The translations under genes and the position numbers were made by a program. The notes beneath the pieces were generated by a model, which was given only the letters and a program-made list of their open reading frames with translations, was not told the origin of the DNA and did not search any database. A stretch of 49,369 nt of DNA. It comes from a virus. Numbering within the stretch: position 1 is the stretch's first letter; the number at the start of each line of letters is the position of its first letter. The DNA is taken from positions 1 to 49,369 of IMG/VR virus record IMGVR_UViG_3300022602_003213, one strand, 5' to 3'. Below are positions 8,083-16,877 of this stretch, piece after piece.

Positions 8083-8747
8083 TGACTGTTGTCACTGATG
8101 CAGAACGCGAGGCAATGGCCCGCATGATGGCTATAATGAATGGCGAGGCACCTCCGGCTCCTCGTGCCAATAGTAATCAGATGGTCACGGAGAGCCTCAG
8201 CACTGAAGGCGGACCAGGCAGCCCTAGCCAAGCAGAAGTGCATGCCATGGCTCGAGTGCTAGAGAATCTCAACAAGGTCACCAATGAAGTGATCATGGAA
8301 AGCAACCCTGATACCAAGCTAGCAGTCCACACTCGCAGAGACACCAATAGTGTTAGTGTTGGCGAGTACAAGATAGAGATACATCTAAACGAGCAACGTG
8401 CTGCTGGCAAGCAATATTACAGCATCGAACACAGCGGTACTGGTATAGTGATTGCCAATGACATCACTCTGTATGAAGTAGCATTAGCTGCGGTTAAGAT
8501 GCTGAACAATCACAAGTACGTGAACAATCCAACTGTGCGCAGATTGTTCGAGCTCGACGATCATTACACCAGCTGCAAGATTGATGCCATGAGCAGCAAG
8601 CAGGCACAGAAGCGTGCCGAACAGCGCGGTGACATGATCAAGGAAGATATCTACGCAACCAAGTTCCAGAAAGCCCTTGATACCGCTGGAAGCATCAAGC
8701 GCGACATAAAGGCGATCCTTGAAGATGCCGGTAAAGCTAACCGATAA
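8082..8747 (+). CDS. Hypothetical phage protein (221 aa)
   Basis: 221 residues. The first 55 look disordered. Residues about 60-100 form a helix followed by strands. A mixed domain around YYSIEHSGTGIVIANDITLYEVALAAVKMLNNHKYVNN continues into a long charged helix. The ATG at 8082 shares a base with the previous stop. The gene extends 23 bases into the next one (IscA-like), so it is probably cotranslated with the Fe-S gene. No family recognised. Confidence 0.6.
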   Translation: MTVVTDAEREAMARMMAIMNGEAPPAPRANSNQMVTESLSTEGGPGSPSQAEVHAMARVLENLNKVTNEVIMESNPDTKLAVHTRRDTNSVSVGEYKIEIHLNEQRAAGKQYYSIEHSGTGIVIANDITLYEVALAAVKMLNNHKYVNNPTVRRLFELDDHYTSCKIDAMSSKQAQKRAEQRGDMIKEDIYATKFQKALDTAGSIKRDIKAILEDAGKANR

Positions 8748-9042
8748 AGCCATTGAACGATTTGGACAATTAAGGATAGATAATCCTTGTGCACCCCGCA
8801 TTGAAATCCGTGCAGGCGGATGCAACGGATTTGAAAAGCATTTTGGTTGGACAGACGCTATTGAAATAGACGATATGATCATAGATACCGCCACGGGTCC
8901 CGTGGTCATAGACAAGATCAGCTATGACCTGCTTGACAATGCCACAGTTGATTACAAGACCGATCTAGCTGGCGCTTATTTTGTCATAGACATACCAGAA
9001 GCTGCTAGCACCTGCGGTTGCGGCACCAGTTTCAGCCTTTAA
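8725..9042 (+). CDS. A-type iron-sulfur carrier (IscA/ErpA-like)
   Basis: 105 residues from ATG 8725, the usual length for the family. The three conserved cysteines of A-type carriers are all present: C33 in the GGCNGFE segment, and C97 and C99 in the C-terminal CGCG. These bind and pass on Fe-S clusters (or iron) to target enzymes. The start at 8725 is chosen over TTG 8719 because it gives the standard N-terminus (VKLTDKAIERF). It overlaps the previous gene by 23 bases, with only a weak ribosome-binding site. A second Fe-S protein (Nfu type) lies at 15632. Likely clients in the phage or host are not identifiable from sequence. Confidence 0.85.
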   Translation: MPVKLTDKAIERFGQLRIDNPCAPRIEIRAGGCNGFEKHFGWTDAIEIDDMIIDTATGPVVIDKISYDLLDNATVDYKTDLAGAYFVIDIPEAASTCGCGTSFSL

Positions 9043-9072
9043 TAACTCACTATTCCATCCCTGCTATCGCTA

Positions 9073-9080
9073 AATAAATA
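9073..9080 (+). promoter_or_regulatory. T4-late-type promoter motif
   Basis: CTAAATAAATACC contains AATAAATA at 9073-9080 and an overlapping CTAAATA at 9070-9076, 44 bases before ATG 9125. It is preceded by an 83-base gap after the IscA-like gene and probably starts a new late unit (9125-15604). Confidence 0.5.
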
Positions 9081-9124
9081 CCAGCAATCCAAGCAATAAG
9101 GCCGGCTGGCCAGGAGAGGTTTCC

Positions 9125-12109
9125 ATGTTCGTTGATGATGTAAAGACAAGTGCAGAGCACAGGCTCGCCCAGATAGCTCACACGCTCAAGCATGTGTATG
9201 ACACAGAACTAACACTAGATGAGTCAACCATCGACGAGCTAGCAGCACTGCATGACAGCAGTGAGATAGTCAAAAACAGCATAGTCAGCGAGAGCGCATT
9301 TAACAGTTGGCACAGCAACCCAACATACACCAAACACATGTTGATCATGGAAGCAGTACGTCTTTATCTCACTGAGATAGCACCAAGACGTCGTCCGCGC
9401 AATCTACGCGAAAGCGAAGAAATCAATCTTAGCGAAAGCCATGCTACCAAAGTTGGGCGCTGGATGATGGACTTTGCTGAGAAGGCCAACACCAAGGATG
9501 ACAAGCTGTTGGCCATGCTCAACAGCTTTGGTCGCGTCGGCGAAGACCTAGTGCGTCTGGGACAGCCATTCTCACCAAAGAGCATGAAGGATCTCATAGC
9601 TTATTATGAAGCGCGAGTTGGCGACACCAACGACGACGAAGATGATCGTAGGCAGGCTAAAGAGAACCTCATGGCACTGCGCATGGGTCACAAGATGTAC
9701 GACAAGCATCATGTTAAGAAGACTGAAGAAAGCGCACCAGTCAAGGAGGAAACAGTGGCACACATGGCAGACAAGGGTGCAGCAGCACACCACATGGATC
9801 CTGAATTGGCAGCACTGATGAAGAAATATGGTGTTGACGCTGGCCATGAGATGGACGAGATGTTCTTCTTTGCCAATGACAAGAGTCCTGAAGGGCAGCG
9901 TGCTGTGAACAAGCCGCGTGACGTGTTAGGTCGCCGACCAGCAGGCGGCATAGCCAAGACGCCTCATGATTTCAAAGACATGAAGAAAGACGCACGCATG
10001 AGCAAGTTCTATCCACTGGGCGGACCAAAGGGTGCACTACCAGAAGAAGAGATCACAGACGAAGGCAATGAATTCACGGGTGCGTTGGCAGCAGCCAAGG
10101 CAGCTGGCAAGGACAAGTTTGAAGTTGACGGCAAGACATACGACGTAACAGAAACAATGAAGAGCAAGATAGCACAGGCACTTAACGAAGAACATATGCA
10201 ACATCATGATTATCAGGCTAGCATGGCACGCAGTGAACTATATCGCAATGCCAAGTACGGCATGGACATGCTCAAGATGATCCGCAAGGAAGACGAGATT
10301 GAGCCTTGGATTGCTAGCTGCTTGACCAAGGCAGCAATGAATCTGGACAAGATCTATCACTACATGGACTACTATCAGCATGCAGAACCTGGCGTGCTCG
10401 GCGAAGATGCTCCCATGGCTGATTACAGCATGGATGACGAAGACATGGGCGGCGATGAAGAACTGGGTGAGACCAGCGGCAGCATAGCACGCATGAATCT
10501 GCTCAGCATCGTTGAAGACAGCATCAAGCTGTTCCAGATGATACAGCCAGGCGATCACCTCGAAGGCTGGGTAGCTATGAAGCTGACCAAGGCCAGCGAA
10601 GGCATCAGCAGCAGCAAGCACTTCCTAGACTACAAGGCATTTGAGAAGCATGCTGGCGATGACGTTGGTCTTGAAGAAAGCCGTTACGGGCTTGTGGCTC
10701 GCATATTGCGCGAAGCTGCTGATACTCCTGAACAGGATCTACAGCAGGCACAGACGCTGATCGCTGCCAAGAGCATCAGCGATGATCTACAGAGCATGGC
10801 AGAGAAAGTTGCACGCATGGGAGTTGACGATCTCATGCCGCTGGTAGACACCATGAAGACACAGTTCGGACCAGAAGCAGCAGATGCGTACAACGACGTG
10901 ATGAAGGCACAGTTGGAGACTCTGTTGCAGAGCGTGCAGACTGCCAAGGATCAGAGCGACGATGCTGTGCTAGCATTGCAAGGCGGTGGCGTACCAGGAC
11001 AGGGCGCCAGCGACATCGAAAACCTCCCAGCAGCTCCAGAAGTCGGCGGAGCAGAACTTGGTGCCGGAGATGGAACTGGAACCATGCCAGCAGCAGCAGG
11101 TGGCGAAGAGCCTCTTGGCCGCGCCAAGAAAGCAGCACCAGGCGAAGAGCCAGAACTGGCAGAAGGTCGCAAGAAGGTAGCTGAGAAGTGGGGCACCGAG
11201 ATGCACACTGCTGAGAAGGACAAGGGCAAGTGGGATGGCTATACCATAGCTGATCTCAAGGCCAAGAAGAAGAAGCTGATGGACAAGGAAGAGCGCAGTG
11301 CTGCTGAACAGAAGACTGTGAAGCAGATCGACTTTGCTATCCGTGCCAAGCAGAAAGACAAGTTTGGCGCCATCAAGAAAGAAAGCGTAGAAGAAGCCAA
11401 GGGCAAGAAGCCAGACTTTCTTGACATCGACAAGGACGGTGACAAGAAAGAACCAATGACCAAGGCTATCAAGGACAAGGCCAAGAAAATGGACGAAGCT
11501 GCTAAGAAGAGCAAGAGCCCATTTGCCATAGGCATGTGGCAGGCCAAGAAGGAAGCTGGCATGGATCCAGACAAGCCTGCACACGATCTTCCCAAGAAAG
11601 TGGTCAAGAAGGCACACGAGATTGGCAAGAAGATCGAAAAAACTGATGAAGCTATCGCCCGCGCCGGTAAGCTTGTAGAAAAGGCACTGCTAGGCAAGCG
11701 CAAGTACGAAGCCGATCTCGCAGAACACCGTGCGGAATTTGCTCAGCGTCTAGCAGAAGGCAAGGTCAAGGACTTGCTCAAGAGCGGTCAAGGTCTCGAA
11801 GGCGATTTGCTTGAAAAGAAGATAGCATCATGCGTTGCTATGGCTGCTGATTTGAATGAACAAATCCGTGTGCTAGAGTCTGATGCTAATGCAAAGTTGC
11901 TGGCAGCTATCAAAGAAGAACGCAAGGCAGCACGTTTTGCCACAGCCAAGGCCACTAAGCCCTGGGGCGTGATGTACGAGTCACAGGGCAAGCGCAAGAC
12001 CAAGTTCTTCGAAGATCAGAAGGCACGCGATTATTGGGCACAGCTCAACGATAGTCTAAAGCCTGCGTTGATCAATCCAGAGCACTTTGACCGCGTAGCA
12101 GCCAAGTGA
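9125..12109 (+). CDS. Large modular charged protein with two tandem helical repeats and a DxDxDG loop
   Basis: 994 residues with a GGAGAGG ribosome-binding site. A helical N-terminal region is followed by linkers. A domain of about 60 residues occurs twice: first near 360-425 (MARSELYRNAKYGMDMLKMI ... EPWIASCLTKAAMNLDKIYHYMDYY), then near 455-515 (ARMNLLSIVEDSIKLFQMI ... EGWVAMKLTKASEGI). Gly/Pro/Ala linkers at about 615-690 lead to a very Lys-rich region that includes FLDIDKDGDKKEPM (near 765), a DxDxDG pattern like calcium-binding loops. It ends in a coiled-coil-like basic segment. I recall similar pieces in marine T4-type phages without known function. Probably a virion-associated protein. 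Confidence 0.65.
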   Translation: MFVDDVKTSAEHRLAQIAHTLKHVYDTELTLDESTIDELAALHDSSEIVKNSIVSESAFNSWHSNPTYTKHMLIMEAVRLYLTEIAPRRRPRNLRESEEINLSESHATKVGRWMMDFAEKANTKDDKLLAMLNSFGRVGEDLVRLGQPFSPKSMKDLIAYYEARVGDTNDDEDDRRQAKENLMALRMGHKMYDKHHVKKTEESAPVKEETVAHMADKGAAAHHMDPELAALMKKYGVDAGHEMDEMFFFANDKSPEGQRAVNKPRDVLGRRPAGGIAKTPHDFKDMKKDARMSKFYPLGGPKGALPEEEITDEGNEFTGALAAAKAAGKDKFEVDGKTYDVTETMKSKIAQALNEEHMQHHDYQASMARSELYRNAKYGMDMLKMIRKEDEIEPWIASCLTKAAMNLDKIYHYMDYYQHAEPGVLGEDAPMADYSMDDEDMGGDEELGETSGSIARMNLLSIVEDSIKLFQMIQPGDHLEGWVAMKLTKASEGISSSKHFLDYKAFEKHAGDDVGLEESRYGLVARILREAADTPEQDLQQAQTLIAAKSISDDLQSMAEKVARMGVDDLMPLVDTMKTQFGPEAADAYNDVMKAQLETLLQSVQTAKDQSDDAVLALQGGGVPGQGASDIENLPAAPEVGGAELGAGDGTGTMPAAAGGEEPLGRAKKAAPGEEPELAEGRKKVAEKWGTEMHTAEKDKGKWDGYTIADLKAKKKKLMDKEERSAAEQKTVKQIDFAIRAKQKDKFGAIKKESVEEAKGKKPDFLDIDKDGDKKEPMTKAIKDKAKKMDEAAKKSKSPFAIGMWQAKKEAGMDPDKPAHDLPKKVVKKAHEIGKKIEKTDEAIARAGKLVEKALLGKRKYEADLAEHRAEFAQRLAEGKVKDLLKSGQGLEGDLLEKKIASCVAMAADLNEQIRVLESDANAKLLAAIKEERKAARFATAKATKPWGVMYESQGKRKTKFFEDQKARDYWAQLNDSLKPALINPEHFDRVAAK

Positions 12110-12123
12110 ATTGGTGAACACTG

Positions 12124-12468
12124 ATGAGGTACAGCGAAATATCAAGCCTGCCTAGCAGCCCTGAAGAAGCCCAAAATGCTATGCTAGATCTCATCAGCGT
12201 CTATCGCAGCAAGGATGCGGCCAGCATACCCATGGATGAAATACTAAGCGTGCTTCACAATCAGGGATTTGATGCTAATACTCGTTGGGTCATGGATAAT
12301 CTGAAGGATAAGAGCGGTGTTAAGCGCATTACTCCCAATGAGATAATGCTGCAGCAAGACAACATACCTGACAGTGAAGCATCAGCAGACGAAACTGACA
12401 AGAGCGAAGACAAGGTCAGCAAGATGGCGGCTAAGGCAGCAAGGAAGGGCGTGAAAGATGCCAACTAA
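12124..12468 (+). CDS. Small hypothetical protein with CTS-like N-terminus
   Basis: 114 residues beginning MRYSEISSLPSSPEEAQNAML, another member of the shared N-terminal signature set. The middle (IPMDEILSVLHNQGFDANTRWVMDNLKD) resembles a small helical, possibly DNA-binding, fold. The tail is acidic then Lys/Ala rich. It overlaps the 837-residue repeat protein gene by 11 bases. No family assigned. Confidence 0.6.
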   Translation: MRYSEISSLPSSPEEAQNAMLDLISVYRSKDAASIPMDEILSVLHNQGFDANTRWVMDNLKDKSGVKRITPNEIMLQQDNIPDSEASADETDKSEDKVSKMAAKAARKGVKDAN

Positions 12469-14971
12469 TTACTCTACTACGGCTGCTAGCATTTTCATCA
12501 CTGCTGCTGACGCACGGCAGAATCCCATACGCGAACGAATCGTTTTTGACGAAGGCACTGCTATCAGTGCAGCAATCCTAGAAGCAGTGCGCACTGGTTT
12601 CTATAACGCATTGGTCAATGGTGGTACAACCATGACGCAAAATACCGGTGTGATTGAAGCTGTGAACAGCATTAATGATGCCACTGGAACGTTTGAAGTA
12701 CCTAACCATCCATGGAACAACGGCGATGCTGTGTTTGTGAACAGCACTGGAGAGTTGCCCAGCCCGCTGGCAATGAGCACGCTATACTATGTGATATATG
12801 TGGATGAGAACAACATACGTCTAGCAAACACCAAACAAGCAGCATTAGCTAAGCGCCCGCTCAGCATCGTACTTAGTAGCGGTGTTGATACTATATCGCT
12901 AACCAACCAAGGTGGTGGTTACAGCGCCACACCCACAGTTACTATCTCAGGTGGCAATGCCACTGTTACAGCTACAGCGCAGGCATATCTTGCTCCATAT
13001 GGTCAGATAAGCTATATTTCCATAGGCAGCAACGGCAGTGGATATCATTATCCACCATCGGTGGAGATAGTGCCTCAAGGCAGCGGAGCTACAGCTGGAC
13101 CTGCTACATTTACAGCAGCTACAGCTTACATCAACCAGGGTGGTATAAACTACGCTGTTGGAGATGTCTTGAGCGTGGTAGGTGGAACTGGTACTGCTAC
13201 ACAAGCCACAGTAACCAGCACCATAGGCAGCGGCGCAGTTGAAACAGTGAGTCTGAGCAGGTCAGGTGCTTATTCAATATTACCAACTCTCAGCAACGTG
13301 ATGACCAGCGTGAATCCAGGCGGCGGCACAGGTGCCACGTTGGATCTCAGCATGGGCATAGGCAACATATCAGTGTCAGCTGGCGGTCAACAATACACAG
13401 CACCTCCTTTGGTGGTTATATCGGGTGGTGGTGGCGCAGGTGCATCAGCTTACACCACGCTTGCTGCTGGTACTGTGAACAGCATCAACATGAGCGCGCC
13501 GGGTGCGGGCTTTGTGAGTCAGCCAACTATTACTATAACCAGCGGATTTGGCGCAGAAGCCACAGCATATCTTCAGCCTACTGGCGTAGGCAACATCATG
13601 TTATTGACCAACGGTGGAGCTACCTATACCGAAAGCCCAATGGTTACTATTACTGCGGCAGGATCTGGAGCTACTGTGAGCAGTGTATACATGCAGATCT
13701 TGACTGCTAGCCTAACCACTGGTGGTGCTGGTAGCCAATATGTGGTAGGCGACACGCTGATATTGAGCGGCGGTGAAGGATCAGATAGTGCTACTATAAC
13801 AGTAAACCAAGTGGATGCCGCAGGCTCGATAGTAAATTACACGCTAGCAACCAGCGGACTTTATACTATATTACCTACTATGCAGGGCAACGCAGCGTAT
13901 GGTGGCAGTGGACAAGCAGCAGCCTTCAATCTCACAGCTGGTTTAAACAGCGTGATCCTATCATCGGGCGGAACAGGCTATACCCAACCGCCAACTGTGT
14001 TGATATCTCCCAGCAACGGAATTGGTTTTGGAGCCAGTGCTTACACACTGCTTAGCGGCTCCAGCGTGAGCAACGTAGTAGTTACAGCACCCGGTACTGG
14101 CTATACAGCAGCACCTACGATTTCAATAACCAGCGGCAGCGGTGCCACAGCTTCTGCAAATCTAGCAGTGACCAGTGTGCAGTTTGTCAATGTAGGAAAC
14201 ACAGGTAGCGGTTATACTAATGCCACAGTAACCTTGAGCAGCCAATACGGTTATGGCGCCACAGCAGAAGCTATTATACTTGGTGGAGCTGTCACAGGTG
14301 TTACAGTGACCTTTGGTGGATATGGATATGTAGAGGCACCACTGGTTATAATATCAGGGGACGGTATTGGCGCTACTGCGACTGCTCAATTAACACCAAC
14401 TCCGATATCAACACTAACAATAACCAATGAAGGTACTAATTACACCAGCATCCCTAGTGTTACGGTAGCAGGCGCTGCCACAGCCAATGTTAGCTTGTAT
14501 AGCACTGGTGTACAACAGGTAGTGGTGACCAGCGGTGGACAAGACTACAGCAGTGCTCCTCAAGTAAACTTAGTAGCTGGGGCAGGTGAGATAGTTCAGC
14601 CAACGCAGCCCAGCAACACGCCAATCATAGGATTTAGTATCAGCACTATAGCTATCACCAGTCAAGGTCAGGGCTACCAGTCAGCTCCTACAATAACAAT
14701 CAGCGCTCCTCAAAATCTAAATGGCAACTTAGCCACTGCTACAGCTACCATAGGTTACGGAGCAGGTACCATGAGCGTGATAGGATACCCTGCTAGCTAT
14801 GATTATTATCAGGTAGCACAGGGTGGTAATGCGCTTGATACTAACCAGACTCGACCCTACGCTGATCAGATGGGTACCATAATCAATTACTTCCAAAATC
14901 TAGGTTATACCATAACGCAGCAGACCAATCCCAACACCAACAGGACGTTCCAATGGAACGTGCAGTGGTGA
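12458..14971 (+). CDS. Repetitive beta-structured fibre/adhesin-like protein
   Basis: 837 residues. After an N-terminal region of about 140 residues, the protein carries about 16 imperfect repeats of the form G-x-G-Y-x(2)-x-P-x-[VIL]-x-[IV]-S-G-G followed by an Ala/Thr-rich strand. Examples are GGGYSATPTVTISGG, GTGYTAAPTISITSG and GQGYQSAPTITISAP. Such regular Gly/Tyr/Pro-Thr repeats suggest a long beta-solenoid or fibre shaft. The C-terminal 75 residues are non-repetitive and may be a tip or trimerisation part. No cysteines are obvious in the repeats. It probably forms a virion surface fibre; the attachment target is unknown. Confidence 0.65.
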   Translation: MPTNYSTTAASIFITAADARQNPIRERIVFDEGTAISAAILEAVRTGFYNALVNGGTTMTQNTGVIEAVNSINDATGTFEVPNHPWNNGDAVFVNSTGELPSPLAMSTLYYVIYVDENNIRLANTKQAALAKRPLSIVLSSGVDTISLTNQGGGYSATPTVTISGGNATVTATAQAYLAPYGQISYISIGSNGSGYHYPPSVEIVPQGSGATAGPATFTAATAYINQGGINYAVGDVLSVVGGTGTATQATVTSTIGSGAVETVSLSRSGAYSILPTLSNVMTSVNPGGGTGATLDLSMGIGNISVSAGGQQYTAPPLVVISGGGGAGASAYTTLAAGTVNSINMSAPGAGFVSQPTITITSGFGAEATAYLQPTGVGNIMLLTNGGATYTESPMVTITAAGSGATVSSVYMQILTASLTTGGAGSQYVVGDTLILSGGEGSDSATITVNQVDAAGSIVNYTLATSGLYTILPTMQGNAAYGGSGQAAAFNLTAGLNSVILSSGGTGYTQPPTVLISPSNGIGFGASAYTLLSGSSVSNVVVTAPGTGYTAAPTISITSGSGATASANLAVTSVQFVNVGNTGSGYTNATVTLSSQYGYGATAEAIILGGAVTGVTVTFGGYGYVEAPLVIISGDGIGATATAQLTPTPISTLTITNEGTNYTSIPSVTVAGAATANVSLYSTGVQQVVVTSGGQDYSSAPQVNLVAGAGEIVQPTQPSNTPIIGFSISTIAITSQGQGYQSAPTITISAPQNLNGNLATATATIGYGAGTMSVIGYPASYDYYQVAQGGNALDTNQTRPYADQMGTIINYFQNLGYTITQQTNPNTNRTFQWNVQW

Positions 14972-14975
14972 GACC

Positions 14976-15353
14976 ATGAAAGCAGACGATCTAAGACATA
15001 AGACGCTGTATCTAATGATGGAGCCGCATGGGGTCAAAGGCGCAGCAGTGCAGACCGATCAAGCTGCATTAGAATATGTGCTTAAACAGGTCAAAAGAGC
15101 CGTTAAACGAGACAAGATACCGCAGGACGAACTCAGGCAGATGCATGACGGATTAGCTGCAGATCTAACCAGGATGCTGCCCAGCATCATGCGTAATGGC
15201 AATGCAGTGTCTGCTCATGGCGAATTCGTTGATGCACAGACTTTTGACAATGATTGCATACTGTGCGCTATCTATGATTACTTGGCCAACGGTACACGCA
15301 TACATATCACAGACAATGTTGGCCCAGGCAAGAGCGACACGGTTCACGAATAA
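14976..15353 (+). CDS. Hypothetical protein (125 aa), CTS-like N-terminus
   Basis: Starts MKADDLRHKTLYLMMEPHG four bases after the repeat protein ends. Helical, with a His-rich spread of residues and a C-terminal stretch GTRIHITDNVGPGKSD. TAATG links it to the next gene. No known family recognised. Confidence 0.6.
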   Translation: MKADDLRHKTLYLMMEPHGVKGAAVQTDQAALEYVLKQVKRAVKRDKIPQDELRQMHDGLAADLTRMLPSIMRNGNAVSAHGEFVDAQTFDNDCILCAIYDYLANGTRIHITDNVGPGKSDTVHE

Positions 15354-15604
15354 TGCGCAGCACACTACATGGCCCAGAAGCGTTCCTGCTAAAGAGCAAG
15401 AAGCCGCATGTACAGGCCTTGGTAGCCAAAGCACATGACATGACCATAGAAGAGATAGATGCGTTGCCCGAGAAACCAGACGTGAAGCTGGGACTCAAGA
15501 ACATCAAGAAACAAGGCAATCAAGCTGCGTCAGCTGCCCGCGCAGAGCTGCTGGCAGACATGATGATCGCCAAACATCATCCGGAACTGTCTAGACATAT
15601 CTGA
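15353..15604 (+). CDS. Small basic hypothetical protein (83 aa)
   Basis: 83 residues, Lys/Ala rich and helical, beginning inside the previous stop (TAATG). It ends just before a promoter-like element and an Nfu-type gene, so it closes the late unit that begins at about 9073. No function inferred. Confidence 0.55.
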   Translation: MRSTLHGPEAFLLKSKKPHVQALVAKAHDMTIEEIDALPEKPDVKLGLKNIKKQGNQAASAARAELLADMMIAKHHPELSRHI

Positions 15605-15620
15605 CTATCTAGCTTATACT
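15592..15620 (+). promoter_or_regulatory. Sigma-70-like promoter before the Nfu gene
   Basis: TAGACA (15592-15597), 17-base spacer, TATACT (15615-15620). The -10 element is only about 8 bases from the first ATG (15629), so the transcript would have a very short or no leader, although an AGGAG lies between them. Confidence 0.45.
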
Positions 15621-15631
15621 AGGAGACAATG

Positions 15632-16159
15632 ATGATTTACACAGAAACAACTCCGAATCCTGATGCCCTGAAGTTCATACCAACCGTACCCGTAACTACA
15701 GGTGGTACTCTGGATGTGAGGTCATTGGAACACACTCAAGACATAGAGCTATTAGAGGCAATGTTTGATATTCCGGAAGTGATCGGAGTCTATCTAGCAC
15801 CAAACTTTGTGACAGTGACCAAAACCACTGGAAATTGGGAAGATATAACATCATCTATAATTGACATCATATCTGAAAATTTAATAGATCCTATTGACAT
15901 TGCAGGTTCGATTCAAAAAATATCAAAAAACAAAGATATAATTAATCAGATCTTGGAACTATTAGATCAAAGGATAAGACCAGCAGTTGCCAACGACGGC
16001 GGTGATATTGTATTCAAGGATTACACAGACGGTATAGTATATCTAGAGCTGCAGGGCAGCTGCAGCGGTTGCCCAAGCAGCACTGCTACCCTACGCTATG
16101 GTGTAGAAAATCTTATCAAGCATTACATTCCTGAAGTATTAGAAGTGAGATCCATCTGA
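15632..16159 (+). CDS. Nfu-type iron-sulfur cluster carrier
   Basis: 175 residues from the second of two adjacent ATGs (15629 would add one Met). Residues 1-85 match an Nfu N-terminal domain, recognisable from YTETTPNPDALKF. Residues 100-175 are a NifU-like C-terminal domain with GGDIVFKDY and the cluster-binding C144-x-x-C147 in GSCSGCPSS. Two such proteins dimerise to hold a 4Fe-4S cluster and deliver it to client enzymes. With the A-type carrier at 8725 this gives the phage a late-acting Fe-S delivery pair, with no scaffold or desulfurase seen in the window. The base composition is more AT-rich than its neighbours. Confidence 0.85.
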   Translation: MIYTETTPNPDALKFIPTVPVTTGGTLDVRSLEHTQDIELLEAMFDIPEVIGVYLAPNFVTVTKTTGNWEDITSSIIDIISENLIDPIDIAGSIQKISKNKDIINQILELLDQRIRPAVANDGGDIVFKDYTDGIVYLELQGSCSGCPSSTATLRYGVENLIKHYIPEVLEVRSI

Positions 16160-16160
16160 C

Positions 16161-16844
16161 ATGGTCAAGTACAATCCCATATATACCTACAAAAAACTGG
16201 ACAGGCAAGACGGTGGTGGGCAAGGCCGTGTGTATGTGGATGATGTGGGAAACAAGATCCCATCAGTTACAACTATTTTGTCTAAGACCAAAGACATGAC
16301 ACATCTCATAGCGTGGAAGAAGCGCATCGGTGAAGACAAAGCCAAGCAGATCACGGAAGAATCTGCAGGACTTGGTACTACAATGCATGCCCATTTGGAG
16401 GCATATGTGCTGGGTGAGCAACGGCCTGGTGGAAACAACTATGGTCGGCTCATGGCAGAACGCATGGCTGATACTGTGATTGCCGAAGGTCTCAAGGATG
16501 TTGACGAAGTCTGGGGTGTCGAGAGCCATCTCTATTACGAGAACCTCTGGGCAGGTACCACTGATCTGGTCGGAACATGGCAGGGCAAGCCTGCTATCAT
16601 TGACTTCAAGACCACTATCAAACCCAAGAAGCGAGAATGGGTAGAGGATTATCGTTTACAGCTAGCAGCATATGCAATGGCACACAACAACATACACAGT
16701 ACTGATATCAAGACCACTGTGGTATTGATGTGTAGCCGAGAGTGCGAATTCCAGAAGTTTGTCTGGGAAGGCGCTGAATTTGAAGAAAGCACGCTGCTTT
16801 GGAGCCAGAAGGTAGCTGATTATTATGAACGGTTTGTGTTCTGA
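16161..16844 (+). CDS. PD-(D/E)XK family exonuclease (RecB/MGME1-like)
   Basis: 227 residues. The nuclease core is readable: H76/H78/E80 in GTTMHAHLEAY, E121, D135 in AGTTDLVG, D148-x-K150 in IIDFKTT and the Q167-x3-Y171 motif in RLQLAAYA. That order is typical of RecB-type and MGME1-like single-strand DNA exonucleases found in T4-type marine phages. It would trim or resect DNA during replication, recombination or host genome breakdown. It starts one base after the Nfu stop codon, so the two are probably cotranscribed. Confidence 0.85.
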   Translation: MVKYNPIYTYKKLDRQDGGGQGRVYVDDVGNKIPSVTTILSKTKDMTHLIAWKKRIGEDKAKQITEESAGLGTTMHAHLEAYVLGEQRPGGNNYGRLMAERMADTVIAEGLKDVDEVWGVESHLYYENLWAGTTDLVGTWQGKPAIIDFKTTIKPKKREWVEDYRLQLAAYAMAHNNIHSTDIKTTVVLMCSRECEFQKFVWEGAEFEESTLLWSQKVADYYERFVF

Positions 16845-16863
16845 TCGTATCATGTGCCATAAT
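16834..16863 (+). promoter_or_regulatory. Weak sigma-70-like promoter before the oxygenase gene
   Basis: TTGTGT (16834-16839), 18-base spacer, CATAAT (16858-16863), 14 bases before ATG 16878. A moderate match only. Confidence 0.3.
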
Positions 16864-16877
16864 ATTGGAGATCGTGC

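Noticed and set aside
10238-11703. Several long minus-strand frames within the 994-residue gene
   Set aside because: They are shadows caused by the biased codon usage of the plus-strand gene.
15890-15910. A tRNA T-loop (GGTTCGATTC)
   Set aside because: It lies inside the Nfu coding sequence and has no acceptor or anticodon arms around it.
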